Under the pieces are notes generated by a model. It saw nothing but the letters and a program-made list of their open reading frames with translations, was not told where the DNA came from and searched no databases. Shown here one piece after another: positions 25,231-34,196 of a stretch of DNA of 64,000 nt. This DNA comes from Neobacillus niacini (GTDB taxonomy: Bacteria > Bacillota > Bacilli > Bacillales > Cytobacillaceae). The DNA lies in assembly GCF_019749295.1 (NCBI RefSeq), contig NZ_JACWFG010000002.1:1-64000 (forward strand). The letters run 5' to 3'. The translations under genes were made by a program, and so were the position numbers. Every line of letters begins with the position of its first letter. Position 1 is the first letter of the stretch.

Positions 25231-25459
25231 CATTACCTTATAATTCTCCTAAAATATGGGTATAAACTAGTAAATTATCTATCTAGCAATTCATTGGCGG
25301 TGTACGGAACATTAGTCCCTAACATTTCTAAAAAAGGTATATTTTACCACAATACACACAATAGTATAACAAATAGATTACAACATATGACAATAATTTG
25401 TCGATTTTATCTTACTAGAAAAAACTTACAACGGGTATGTCTTATGCTGGAATTAATCA

Positions 25460-25492
25460 TAAAAACCCATTCCGGCAAAAGCCAGAATGGGT
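25460..25492 (-). terminator. Terminator of the gluconate operon
   Basis: On the minus strand ACCCATTCTGGC and GCCGGAATGGGT pair around TTTT, followed by TTTTATGA. It lies about 80 bases after the gnd stop codon and ends the gntR-gntK-gntP-gnd transcript. Confidence 0.8.
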
Positions 25493-25570
25493 CCTATAGT
25501 CTATCTAAAGCAAGAAGTTATGGTCCATTAGGAGCATCTATACAATTGGTGTCTCAAACACATCCACGGT

Positions 25571-26971
25571 TTACCAGTTTGTGTGAAAGACTCCTGTTAG
25601 ATCGTTGCGTTCATAGGTATGTGCTCCGAAGTAGTCACGTTGTGCTTGGAGCAGGTTAGCATTTGAGTTGCCTCTTCGATAACTATCAAAATAGGTAAGA
25701 GAAGCACTTAAGCATGGAAATGAAATGCCTGAATTGATTCCTTCAACTACTACTTTTCGCAAGCCCATTTGGTAATCAATCACCTTCTCAGCAAAATATG
25801 GAGAGATTAATAGATTAGCTAGGTTTTGATCTGCTGAGTAGGCTTCACTTATGACATTTAAGAATTCTGCACGAATGATACAGCCGCCGCGGAAAATCAG
25901 CGCAATATCTTTTAACGGCAATTCCCAGCCGAAGTTTTCGGACGTCATTTTATATTGAGTAAATCCTTGTGCGTAGGCGCATACTTTTCCCATATATAAA
26001 GCCTGCCTGATGTAGTCAATCCACTCGTTTTTATCCAATTGGTTCTGCTCAGTCTTAAGGCCTGTTAGGATTGATTGTGCCTGTACTCGTTCTTCTTTTA
26101 ATGCAGAGATGTATCGGGCAAATAAAGACTCTGTAATAATTGATGCTGGGATGCCGTTATCGATAGCTTGGATACTGGTCCACTTACCAGTGCCTTTTTG
26201 GCCCGCCTTATCCAAAATCACATCAATGAGCGGTAAACCTGTGATTTCATCCTTTTTTCGTAAAATTTCTGCCGTAATCTCGATTAAATAACTTTTCAGC
26301 TCACCTTGATTCCAGGTATCAAAAATGTCGGCAATTTCCTCAAGTGGCAACTCCAATTTTTCACGTAAGAATGTGTAAGCTTCGGCGATGAGCTGCATAT
26401 CAGCATACTCGATCCCGTTATGTACCATTTTTACAAAGTGACCGGCACCTTTTGGACCCATATAGGCACAGCAAGGAACACCATCCACTTGAGCTGCTAT
26501 TTTTGTAAGAATAGGGGCTGCTTTTTCATAGACGTCTTGGTCTCCGCCCGGCATGATTGAAGGTCCCGTTAATGCACCCACCTCGCCGCCAGAAATCCCG
26601 ATTCCCAAATACCCAATTCCTTTAGACTTTAACTCATCGTATCTGCGTTCTGTATCTTCGTAATGGGAATTACCGCCATCCATAATCACGTCGCCTTCTT
26701 CAAGGTGCGGGACTAACGACGCAATCACCGAATCGATTGCTTTGCCGGCAGTCACCATCATAAAGACTTTTCTTGGAGTCTCTAAAGACTGTACAAAATC
26801 TTGTATTTCGTAATAAGGAGTAATGCTCTGTCCATCAAGCTTTTCTACAAGCTGATCCGTTAAATCCCTTGTGTAATTATAAACAGCCACTTGTTCCCCT
26901 TTATTCGCCATATTTAAAGCGATATTACTTCCCATAACTCCTAAACCAATAACACCAATTGTATTTACCAT
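25571..26971 (-). CDS. gnd: 6-phosphogluconate dehydrogenase, decarboxylating (GntZ type)
   Basis: A 466-residue enzyme that oxidises 6-phosphogluconate to ribulose 5-phosphate and CO2. The N-terminal Rossmann domain starts with GVIGLGVMGSNIALNMA. The signature ILDKAGQKGTGKWTSI (about 258-273), the catalytic Lys in HFVKMVHNGIEY and GISGGEVGALTGPSIMPGG are all present. Length fits B. subtilis GntZ/GndA (468-469). As the last gene of the operon it channels the gluconokinase product into the pentose phosphate pathway. Confidence 0.95.
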   Translation of the reverse strand: MVNTIGVIGLGVMGSNIALNMANKGEQVAVYNYTRDLTDQLVEKLDGQSITPYYEIQDFVQSLETPRKVFMMVTAGKAIDSVIASLVPHLEEGDVIMDGGNSHYEDTERRYDELKSKGIGYLGIGISGGEVGALTGPSIMPGGDQDVYEKAAPILTKIAAQVDGVPCCAYMGPKGAGHFVKMVHNGIEYADMQLIAEAYTFLREKLELPLEEIADIFDTWNQGELKSYLIEITAEILRKKDEITGLPLIDVILDKAGQKGTGKWTSIQAIDNGIPASIITESLFARYISALKEERVQAQSILTGLKTEQNQLDKNEWIDYIRQALYMGKVCAYAQGFTQYKMTSENFGWELPLKDIALIFRGGCIIRAEFLNVISEAYSADQNLANLLISPYFAEKVIDYQMGLRKVVVEGINSGISFPCLSASLTYFDSYRRGNSNANLLQAQRDYFGAHTYERNDLTGVFHTNW

Positions 26972-27048
26972 TTATTTTTACTCCCTTTATTTAAGATGAA
27001 TAGGCAGTAGAACCCCATATATCTCGCGGTTATACTGCCCTGAAAGTT

Positions 27049-28395
27049 TTATACAAATAAGCTTAGTAGTAAAATAAATCCTAAACCAGCTACTGAAATA
27101 ATCGTCTCAAGCAGCGTCCAAGTAGCAAATGTTTCTTTCATGCTTAAGCCAAAGTACTCTTTAAACATCCAGAAACCAGCATCGTTTACGTGTGACAGAA
27201 TAACACTTCCTGCACCTGTTGCAAGAACGACCAGTGCCAGGTTAACATCACTTTGACCTAACATCGGAATCACTAAACCAGCTGTTGTTAATGCCGCTAC
27301 GGTTGCAGATCCTAATGCAATACGTAAAATGGCTGCAATCGTCCATGCAAGGATGATCGGCGAAATAGCAGTACCTTTGAATAATTCCGCTACATAATCA
27401 CCTACGCCGCCGTTAATTAATACTTGCTTGAAGGCACCGCCGCCCCCGATGATTAATAACATCATACCAATGTGCAGAATCGCTTGTTGACAAGACTCCA
27501 TAACATCCTTCATCGGAATCTTTCTTGCAATACCCATTGAATAAACAGCAAATAATAGCGAAATCAACATCGCCGTACCCGCATCACCGATAAATCGGAT
27601 AACAGCTAATACGGAATTATCTTCAAAGCCCATCGTTTTTTGAAGCAAAGTAATAATCGTTGCAATCGACATTAAAATAACAGGTAGTAAAGCAGTGAAA
27701 ACACTGATACCGAATTTAGGTGTATCTTCGAGTTTAAATGTTTTTAGTTCACCTAATGAGGCAATGCTGCCCATTTTAGTAAAGGATTCTGGTACAAGTT
27801 TTCTCGCAATCTTTGTGAAAACTGGCCCGGCTAAGATAACAGTAGGGACAGCAACAATGAAACCATAAAGTAATACTTCCCCAATGTCAGCACCAAGTTC
27901 ACCAGCAATCGTTGTTGGTCCTGGGTGCGGTGGCAAGAAACCGTGTGTAACAGATAAAGCGGCTGTCATCGAAATACCAAGTGAAAGAATAGAAACTTTT
28001 AATTCTCTTGAAATCGCAAAGACAATTGGAATCAATAATACTAAACCTACTTCAAAGAATAACGCGATACCGATAATGAATGAGGCAACAACAACTGCCC
28101 ATTGTGTATTTTTTTCACCGAATTTTTTTACAAGCGTCATCGCAATTCGCTGCGCACCGCCTGAATCAGCGATTAACTTACCAAGCATCGCTCCAAGTCC
28201 AAAAATCAAACCAATGTGACCAAGTGTTCCGCCTAATCCGGCTTCAATAGTTTTTACCACTTCTTCTAATGGCATTCCAAGGGCTAACGCAACACCAAAC
28301 GATACGATAATTAATGAAATAAAGGTGTTTAGTTTCAAACCCATGATTAAGATAAGTAAGGCGATAATTCCTATCGCGACGATAACTAATGGCAT
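27049..28395 (-). CDS. gntP: Gluconate permease
   Basis: A 448-residue gluconate:H+ symporter of the GntP family with about 12 membrane segments. Family-typical segments include LGGTLGHIGLIFGLGAMLGK, HGFLPPHPGPT (the conserved HPGP turn) and HVNDAGFWMFKEYFG. The length equals that of the B. subtilis protein. It lies 21 bases after gntK and 77 bases before gnd. Confidence 0.95.
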   Translation of the reverse strand: MPLVIVAIGIIALLILIMGLKLNTFISLIIVSFGVALALGMPLEEVVKTIEAGLGGTLGHIGLIFGLGAMLGKLIADSGGAQRIAMTLVKKFGEKNTQWAVVVASFIIGIALFFEVGLVLLIPIVFAISRELKVSILSLGISMTAALSVTHGFLPPHPGPTTIAGELGADIGEVLLYGFIVAVPTVILAGPVFTKIARKLVPESFTKMGSIASLGELKTFKLEDTPKFGISVFTALLPVILMSIATIITLLQKTMGFEDNSVLAVIRFIGDAGTAMLISLLFAVYSMGIARKIPMKDVMESCQQAILHIGMMLLIIGGGGAFKQVLINGGVGDYVAELFKGTAISPIILAWTIAAILRIALGSATVAALTTAGLVIPMLGQSDVNLALVVLATGAGSVILSHVNDAGFWMFKEYFGLSMKETFATWTLLETIISVAGLGFILLLSLFV

Positions 28396-28416
28396 GTTAA
28401 TTCCTCCGTGATTGTT

Positions 28417-29958
28417 CTAGTTATGTGGTGTAAGCTTTCGTTGATAATTGGCTATCATTGAGTAATCTTCTTCTAATACTCTTGATAAGTGAATAAAGAT
28501 TGGCAGCAATTGCCTGTATTCTTTTGCAGCAGCTTCTTCAGGTGAATGTGTAAATGTACTGCCAACCATGTCAGAAACAACTTCAAATGAATCGATTTTT
28601 CCTGTTGCATAAAGCCCTAAAATACAAGCGCCCAGGCAGGAACTTTCGTAGCTTTCGGGAACAACAACCTCCGATTCAAAGATATCGGACATCATTTGCC
28701 GCCAAACCTCCGACCTTGCAAAGCCTCCCGTCGCTTGAATTCGGGTAACAGGAGCTTCCATACATTCCGTTAAGGCTAGAAAAACAGTATATAAATTGTA
28801 AATAACTCCTTCTAACGCTGCTCGAATCATATGTTCTTTCTTATGTGACAGTGTTAAACCGAAGAATGAGCCGCGTACGTCTGGATTCCATAATGGCGCT
28901 CGCTCACCCGCAAGGTAGGGGTGGAATAACAACCCATCTGCCCCTGGCCTTACTCGTTCTGCAATTTTGGTTAATACTTCGTACGGATCAATTCCTAGTC
29001 TTTTTGCGGTTTCTACTTCTGAAGAAGCAAATTCATCCCGAATCCAGCGAAGCACCATTCCGCCATTGTTTACCGGGCCGCCAATCACCCAATGCTTTTC
29101 CGTTAACGCATAGCAGAAGATTCTTCCTTTTTCATCTGTTTGCGGCTTGTCAATAATCGTTCGAATCGCACCGCTTGTCCCAATCGTGACAGCGATTTCG
29201 CCTTTTCCAATCGCATTGACGCCGAGATTAGAAAGGACGCCATCACTGGCACCGATGATAAAAGGAGTTTGTGGATCGATACCAAGTTGTTTGGCGATGT
29301 CAGGATCACAGTTGGTGAAAGTTTGCGTTGTAGGAACGAGTTCAGATAATTGATCACGCGTCACACCGGCGATAAGTAATGCTTCTTCATCCCAATCCAA
29401 GTTTTCCAGATTCATCATGCCCATACATGAGGCAAGGGAATGATCGACTACATATTGATTGAAGAACTTTTTAAAAATAAATTCTTTAATTCCGATATAT
29501 TTTTTCACTTTGACAGCGATCTCAGGAGTGTCATGAGTGATCCACGTAATTTTGGTTAATGGTGACATCGGGTGAATCGGAGTTCCAGTCTTTTTGTAGA
29601 CTTCATGTCCGTTCAACTCATCCTTTATTTTATGCGCCCAAGCTTCACTGCGATTATCCGCCCAGGTGATACATGGTGTCAGGTGCTGGTCGTTCTCATC
29701 CATCGCAATGACACTATGCATCGCACTGCTAAATGAAATGAAGGAGGGCTTTTTATCATAATGACGTTTTGTTATAGCGGAAATCCCTTGTAACACAGCT
29801 TGATAAATCTCATTTGGATCTTGTTCAGCTGTCGACATATCCGGTGTGTAAAGTGGGTATCCATGATTTTCTACCTGAATGACTTCCCCTTTTTCCGTAA
29901 ATAATACCGCTTTGGTACTGGTTGTACCGATATCAACGCCTAACATGTAGTTAGTCAT
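28417..29958 (-). CDS. gntK: Gluconokinase
   Basis: A 513-residue FGGY-family sugar kinase that phosphorylates gluconate to 6-phosphogluconate with ATP. Visible: the N-terminal phosphate loop LGVDIGTTSTKAVLF, the substrate region ITWADNRSEAWA, GASDGVLSNLGVNAIGKG, TIGTSGAIR and the C-terminal FGGY-type ATGGFARSEVWRQMMSDI. Starting at ATG 29958 gives 513 residues, the length of B. subtilis GntK. This ATG overlaps the end of gntR by 8 bases, with AAGGAG 12 bases upstream; an ATG at 30009 lies well inside gntR. Confidence 0.95.
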   Translation of the reverse strand: MTNYMLGVDIGTTSTKAVLFTEKGEVIQVENHGYPLYTPDMSTAEQDPNEIYQAVLQGISAITKRHYDKKPSFISFSSAMHSVIAMDENDQHLTPCITWADNRSEAWAHKIKDELNGHEVYKKTGTPIHPMSPLTKITWITHDTPEIAVKVKKYIGIKEFIFKKFFNQYVVDHSLASCMGMMNLENLDWDEEALLIAGVTRDQLSELVPTTQTFTNCDPDIAKQLGIDPQTPFIIGASDGVLSNLGVNAIGKGEIAVTIGTSGAIRTIIDKPQTDEKGRIFCYALTEKHWVIGGPVNNGGMVLRWIRDEFASSEVETAKRLGIDPYEVLTKIAERVRPGADGLLFHPYLAGERAPLWNPDVRGSFFGLTLSHKKEHMIRAALEGVIYNLYTVFLALTECMEAPVTRIQATGGFARSEVWRQMMSDIFESEVVVPESYESSCLGACILGLYATGKIDSFEVVSDMVGSTFTHSPEEAAAKEYRQLLPIFIHLSRVLEEDYSMIANYQRKLTPHN

Positions 29959-30688
29959 TTTTTTGTACAGCTCCTTTAGCTTGCATTTGTTGCGACATCC
30001 ATAGGTCATCTACTGTTCCTTGAACTTGAACGTCATCGAAGTTTAGATGCAGTGATTCAAGCATGAGGTTTCGATCTTTGGATTCAATCGCTTCTATATA
30101 AATCTCATGATTTCTAATAACCCTTGTAAAGTCTTCATATTCTTCTTTTACACGCAACCGCATCGACAAAAGAATTAAGCATTCCATAACAGGCTTTAGA
30201 TTATCCCAAATCATCAGCATATAGGAGTGGTTAATCGACCGAATAATACTTTCATGAAACAAGACATCCTGTAAGGCAAATTCATCTGCATCACGATATT
30301 TTATCGCGACCTTCATCATTTCTAGTATTTTACTAAGCTCTCTTGCTAGTTTTTCTGTATCCATTTTAATAATCCGTTCAAACACAAACGTTTCAATGAG
30401 CAGGCGAACATCATAGATCTCTTGTATTTCTTTTTCAGTTAACCCAATCACCTCGGCACCCATTCTTCCTAAACGAATGAGATTTTCAGAAGCTAGTATT
30501 TTTAATGCTTCACGAATAGGTGACCGGCTCACGGCATAATTCGCAGCTATTTTATTTTCAGATAAGATGGTGCCGCTTTCAATTACCCCTGAAATAATAC
30601 GCATTCTAAGCTCACATGCTACACGTTCACCAGCCGAAGCTTTTAAAAGAAACTTTTGTGGATAATGAAATTCCTTTGATTCTATCAT
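29951..30688 (-). CDS. gntR: Gluconate operon repressor, GntR/FCD family
   Basis: A 245-residue regulator. The N-terminal winged helix (about 15-85) contains the GntR signature NKIAANYAVSRSPIREALKIL; the C-terminal FCD effector domain contains EIYDVRLLIETFVFERI. In B. subtilis GntR represses its own operon and gluconate releases it; the same operator sequence is present upstream here. ATG 30688 follows AGAAGGTG at a good distance; the longer frame to 30772 would run through the operator and promoter. First gene of gntR-gntK-gntP-gnd. Confidence 0.93.
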   Translation of the reverse strand: MIESKEFHYPQKFLLKASAGERVACELRMRIISGVIESGTILSENKIAANYAVSRSPIREALKILASENLIRLGRMGAEVIGLTEKEIQEIYDVRLLIETFVFERIIKMDTEKLARELSKILEMMKVAIKYRDADEFALQDVLFHESIIRSINHSYMLMIWDNLKPVMECLILLSMRLRVKEEYEDFTRVIRNHEIYIEAIESKDRNLMLESLHLNFDDVQVQGTVDDLWMSQQMQAKGAVQKND

Positions 30689-30717
30689 TCGTTCACCTTC
30701 TTTTTTGTAATACAAGG

Positions 30718-30735
30718 ATACTTGTATACAAGTAT
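30718..30735. promoter_or_regulatory. GntR operator
   Basis: ATACTTGTATACAAGTAT is a perfect 18-base palindrome, identical to the GntR operator of the B. subtilis gnt operon as I remember it. It begins at the end of the -10 hexamer, so bound repressor would block initiation. A partial second copy (TTGTAATACAAGGA) lies next to it on the gene side. Confidence 0.9.
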
Positions 30736-30761
30736 TATAAACGAGATTGCTATGATTGCAA
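30734..30761 (-). promoter_or_regulatory. Sigma-A promoter of the gnt operon
   Basis: On the minus strand TTGCAA (30761-30756), 16 bases, TATAAT (30739-30734), immediately followed by the GntR operator. Confidence 0.8.
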
Positions 30762-30770
30762 ACGCTTTTC
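30757..30770 (-). promoter_or_regulatory. cre-like site over the -35 region
   Basis: On the minus strand GAAAAGCGTTTGCA matches the CcpA site pattern TGWAANCGNTNWCA except at the first two positions and possibly one spacing base. It overlaps the -35 hexamer of the gnt promoter, where CcpA binding would give glucose repression, as known for B. subtilis gnt. The imperfect match lowers confidence. Confidence 0.45.
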
Positions 30771-30931
30771 AATTTCCATTTTTTGATAATGTATAGGTCT
30801 TGGCGTACTTTTGGGCTATATTACTGTAGTTTCTTTATTTCCAAAACCAATCTAAAAAGCCGAAAATAGGCAAGGTAGAATAACCTCGAATATCTCCGGC
30901 CGATTAATTTAAATACATCTCCCCTGCTATT

Positions 30932-31651
30932 CTAATACCCGTAAATAGCTGCATTCTGATTTTGTAAAACAAACCGATTATTGTTCCATCCTAATGTGTT
31001 CAAAACATACCCTAAAGAATCTGCATTATATCTTCCTGCAATTTTTTGATACGCCAATAGCTCATACACTTTATTAGAATCAAAATCAACAGGATATAAG
31101 CCGCTTAACGGATTTACAAAACCAGTAATCGGGCTTTTCAGTTTTCCGTTTGCATCATAGATTTCGTTTAAATAGTCAGCATCTCTTAATGAAATATCAA
31201 TCAAGTACTTTTTATTATTGACCCTGCTCACTACCTCCACTTTATAATGGTCTTGATACGTGACCTCATATTGATACTGCTGATTATAGACATTGAAATC
31301 AAATAGCAATTGCGGATTATTTTCCACAAAGGAATAAATGTAATGATACATGATTCCCCCGCTGCCGCCTGTAGCAATACTTATTAAAATATCCTCTACT
31401 CCATTGCCAGTAAAATCTCCTAAAAATATCGCAGGATTGTAGCCGGCATTTTTACGCAGCGGAACACTTTTCACCCCGCCAGTCCTTCCATCTTGAACAT
31501 GCAGAGTGATATTTTGAGTAAATGGACTATCTGGAGTCTTTATTCCGGTTAAATAGACAGTATCAGGTACTGTATCCCCCGTAACATCACCACGTGCAAA
31601 CGCAACAATACTTGGCTGATTTATATTTGTCCTAGAATAATAATTAAACAT
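30932..31651 (-). CDS. FG-GAP/VCBS-like repeat protein, function unknown
   Basis: A 239-residue protein with two acidic loops typical of FG-GAP/VCBS-like beta-propeller repeats: GDVTGDTVPDTVYL (about 22-35) and GDFTGNGVEDILIS (about 79-92). No signal peptide is visible. The rest is beta-strand-like and rich in Tyr and Asn. ATG 31651 is preceded by AAAAGGAG. It is divergent from the gene at 31837. Similar small proteins occur in spore-forming Bacilli, but I cannot name a function. Confidence 0.65.
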   Translation of the reverse strand: MFNYYSRTNINQPSIVAFARGDVTGDTVPDTVYLTGIKTPDSPFTQNITLHVQDGRTGGVKSVPLRKNAGYNPAIFLGDFTGNGVEDILISIATGGSGGIMYHYIYSFVENNPQLLFDFNVYNQQYQYEVTYQDHYKVEVVSRVNNKKYLIDISLRDADYLNEIYDANGKLKSPITGFVNPLSGLYPVDFDSNKVYELLAYQKIAGRYNADSLGYVLNTLGWNNNRFVLQNQNAAIYGY

Positions 31652-31836
31652 AACCTACTCCTTTTTACGGTGACGACCATCATTTTTACTGGACTTCATA
31701 ATGTAATATCTAAACTTCAGTGTCATAAAATTTTATAAGGCCATCTGAATGTAATTAAAATAGTATACGCTCTCGCCACTCGAAGTTTCCGAAGGATTGG
31801 TTTTCGTTCATGAATCATCATAATGGAGGGGAAAAA

Positions 31837-32328
31837 ATGAAGAAATACGCTTCTTTCTCTGGTACAGTTACCATGATCCAGGATCATTTTGTAAGTTCTG
31901 ATGAGGAGTTAAATGGATGTTTTAAACTAATGTCCTTATTAGGAGAAGATGGTTCCATCATAAATTTCGTGATAAGTCCAACCACCTATTTCCTAGACCG
32001 TGTAGTAGTTTCAGTGGGAGACATTGTAACGGGATATTATGATGTCAATGTACCCGTTATCCTTATATACCCGCCACAATATCAAGCACTCATCATCGTA
32101 AAAAATAACCCTTATCAAAATGTAAAGGTAGACTACTTTAACAGTCAGCTCGTAAGTAGTGATGGTCAATTACGACTGAATCTCTCTCCTTATACTCCGA
32201 TTCTATTACAAAACGACCAGCCCTTTACACTTAGTCCTGCCAACCGAAACCTTCTTGTTGTATATGGTACCGCCACATTCAGCATTCCAGCCCAAACGAC
32301 TCCCTATAAAATCATTGTATTGTGTTAG
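31837..32328 (+). CDS. Hypothetical protein, 163 aa
   Basis: Not recognised. The protein starts MKKYASFSGTVTMIQDHF and is beta-rich, with regularly alternating hydrophobic residues, a hydrophobic PVILIYPPQYQALIIV stretch in the middle, and a proline-rich second half. There is no obvious signal peptide. The first 60 residues (SGTVTMI.D....ED.S.INFVIS.TTYF) resemble an OB-like fold that binds no recognisable ligand. ATG 31837 follows GGAGGGG; a start at 31810 is less likely because no ribosome binding site precedes it. It stands alone between divergent neighbours. Confidence 0.6.
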   Translation: MKKYASFSGTVTMIQDHFVSSDEELNGCFKLMSLLGEDGSIINFVISPTTYFLDRVVVSVGDIVTGYYDVNVPVILIYPPQYQALIIVKNNPYQNVKVDYFNSQLVSSDGQLRLNLSPYTPILLQNDQPFTLSPANRNLLVVYGTATFSIPAQTTPYKIIVLC

Positions 32329-32444
32329 AAGATGAATATCGATGTTTTTCAGGAGAATAATTTGCCGAAAAATGCGGAAGGTAATTTTCACCCAAAACGA
32401 GAATTATTAAAGGATTTGTAAAATTTAGATTAGAGGGAAATGAA

Positions 32445-32912
32445 ATGATCATTTTAAAAGAAGTAAATAAACAAAACTGGTTGGATATTATCAGAATGAG
32501 CAGTGCGGAAGATCAAAAAAACAGAGTATTCGAGAAAACGATTGCCTCAAATTGTTTATCCTTAGCGCAAGCCAGCATAGAAGAGAATTGGACAGTGAAG
32601 GCGATTTACCAAGGTGACACGCCAATCGGCTTTACCATGTATGGGTATTCGGAAGAACTTTCTGGCTATGAAATATGTAGAATTATGATAGATTACAAGT
32701 TTCAAGGAAATGGCTATGGTAAGCAAGCATTACTCTTAGTCATTCAAGAAATGGTGAATCAATACCAGTGTGAAGAATTATTTATATGCTTTGGTCCTGA
32801 AAATGAAAAAGCAAAACAACTTTATTTATCAGTTGGTTTTAAAGATACGGGGAAAGTCATAAAGGCTGTTGAAGATGAATTAATCTACTCTATTAATGTT
32901 AAAAATTCATAA
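32445..32912 (+). CDS. GNAT-family N-acetyltransferase, spermidine-acetyltransferase-like
   Basis: A 155-residue GNAT enzyme that would transfer acetyl from acetyl-CoA to an amine. The acetyl-CoA loop is visible as Y-K-F-Q-G-N-G-Y-G-K-Q-A (about 85-96), followed by a helix, the strand ELFICFGPENEKAKQLYLSVGF (about 117-138) and a final strand. The pattern IGFTMYGYSEE near residue 60 and the short length are as in the Bacillus spermine/spermidine acetyltransferases BltD and YkkB. The substrate is uncertain. Confidence 0.7.
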   Translation: MIILKEVNKQNWLDIIRMSSAEDQKNRVFEKTIASNCLSLAQASIEENWTVKAIYQGDTPIGFTMYGYSEELSGYEICRIMIDYKFQGNGYGKQALLLVIQEMVNQYQCEELFICFGPENEKAKQLYLSVGFKDTGKVIKAVEDELIYSINVKNS

Positions 32913-32920
32913 TCCCAATG

Positions 32921-32956
32921 AAAAGGAATCCGTTCCAGTAAGAATGGATTCCTTTT
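32921..32956 (+). terminator. Terminator after the acetyltransferase gene
   Basis: AAAAGGAATCC pairs perfectly with GGATTCCTTTT, closing a 14-base loop; CCTTTTCACG follows. The hairpin starts 9 bases after the stop codon of the acetyltransferase. Confidence 0.7.
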
Positions 32957-32965
32957 CACGTCGAC

Positions 32966-33009
32966 AGGGACAGTTCTCATGGTCTTTTTAGACCAGAAGA
33001 ACCGTCCCC
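32966..33009. repeat. GGGACGGTTC inverted-repeat element, copy 1
   Basis: AGGGACAGTTCT and AGAACCGTCCCC face each other over about 20 bases. This copy lies between two convergent genes, 16 bases from the stop codon of the aldo/keto reductase. It belongs to a family of at least eight copies in the window (see findings). Confidence 0.8.
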
Positions 33010-33024
33010 GCGGCTTCCCACGGC

Positions 33025-33849
33025 TTATCGAACATGCATGTCGTTTGGATGTGATCCTCTGCGTCGATTGCGGTTTAGTTTATTGATTTGGTCCATTTCA
33101 TCCGCACTTAGTTCGAAGTCGAATACGTTAATGTTTTCTTCGATTCTTGATGGTGTAACGGATTTCGGGATGACGATGGTGTTGTTTTGTAAGTGCCAGC
33201 AGAGTACAACTTGAGCTGGAGATTTGCCACGAGCCTCAGCAATTTTTTGAATGACTTCGTCCTGCAGCACTTCTCCTCCCTGATCAAGAGGACTCCACGC
33301 TTCTAGAAAGATATTATGTTTGGCACAAAACTCTTTTAATTCATTTTGAGCCAGGTATGGATGACACTCAACCTGGTTCAGCACAGGCACAACTTCACAT
33401 TCTTTTAAAATGCGCTCTAAGTGCTCAATTTCAAAGTTACATACTCCTATTGCCTTCACACGGCCATCGTGATAAAGCTTTTCTAACGCCTTATAGGTAT
33501 CAACGTATTGATCAAAGTTAGGAGTTGGCCAGTGTATTAAATACAAATCAACATAATCTAGTCCTAATCTTTCTATGCTTTCATCGAATGCACGTAAGGT
33601 TTTTTCATAGCCTTGGTCACTGTTCCAAACCTTCGTTGTAATAAATAACTCTTCACGAGGAAGTGAAGAATCAGCAATCGCTCTACCCACGCCTTTTTCA
33701 TTCTTATAAATCATTGCGGTATCAATAGAGGTGTAGCCAACTTTTAAAGCGATCGATACTGCCTCTGTCGCTTGGTCGTCCGGAACCTGCCAAACACCAA
33801 AACCTAGCTGCGGCATTTTTAACCCGTTATTTAGAGTTACAAAGTTCAT
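33025..33849 (-). CDS. Aldo/keto reductase (YvgN-like)
   Basis: A 274-residue NADPH-dependent carbonyl reductase with the TIM-barrel AKR fold. Visible: GYTSIDTAMIYKNEKGVG (catalytic Asp and Tyr), TTKVW (catalytic Lys), LIHWPTP (catalytic His), VCNFE, NQVECHPY and IPKSVTPSRIEEN for the NADPH phosphate. Length and motifs fit the B. subtilis glyoxal reductase YvgN and its relatives. It is a single gene; a repeat element lies at its 3' end. Confidence 0.88.
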   Translation of the reverse strand: MNFVTLNNGLKMPQLGFGVWQVPDDQATEAVSIALKVGYTSIDTAMIYKNEKGVGRAIADSSLPREELFITTKVWNSDQGYEKTLRAFDESIERLGLDYVDLYLIHWPTPNFDQYVDTYKALEKLYHDGRVKAIGVCNFEIEHLERILKECEVVPVLNQVECHPYLAQNELKEFCAKHNIFLEAWSPLDQGGEVLQDEVIQKIAEARGKSPAQVVLCWHLQNNTIVIPKSVTPSRIEENINVFDFELSADEMDQINKLNRNRRRGSHPNDMHVR

Positions 33850-34196
33850 GCTCCATTCTCCTTTACAATTGATATGTATTTACCCTTTTAGGTTTATATC
33901 GTATCATACCTGTTAATTTATTTACTATTTTTTGCCTTTCTATTCATTAGGATTCTATGCTTAAACGCCGAGCATTTAGAAAACGGTGGAAAAAATGCAT
34001 GTGTCTAACCTTATAAAACACGCTATATGTGAGTTCTAGGATATAATACCCGACATGATTTAATCCAAAAAAATGATGTATTACACTATGGTTCATACAT
34101 AAGAACCAATTTTAAAATGGGAAATGCTGTTTTTATCATTGATATCATGATTACCCATATAATTAGGTTACACCACTAATTAAGGGGGAATTGGTT
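33850..34196. other. Intergenic region without a recognised gene
   Basis: This 347-base divergent gap holds A/T-rich DNA and presumably the promoters of both neighbours. A small inverted repeat GGTTC-ATACATAA-GAACC lies at about 34089-34106, and an imperfect ATCATTGATATCATGAT at about 34136-34152. No convincing hexamer pair or riboswitch was seen. Confidence 0.4.
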
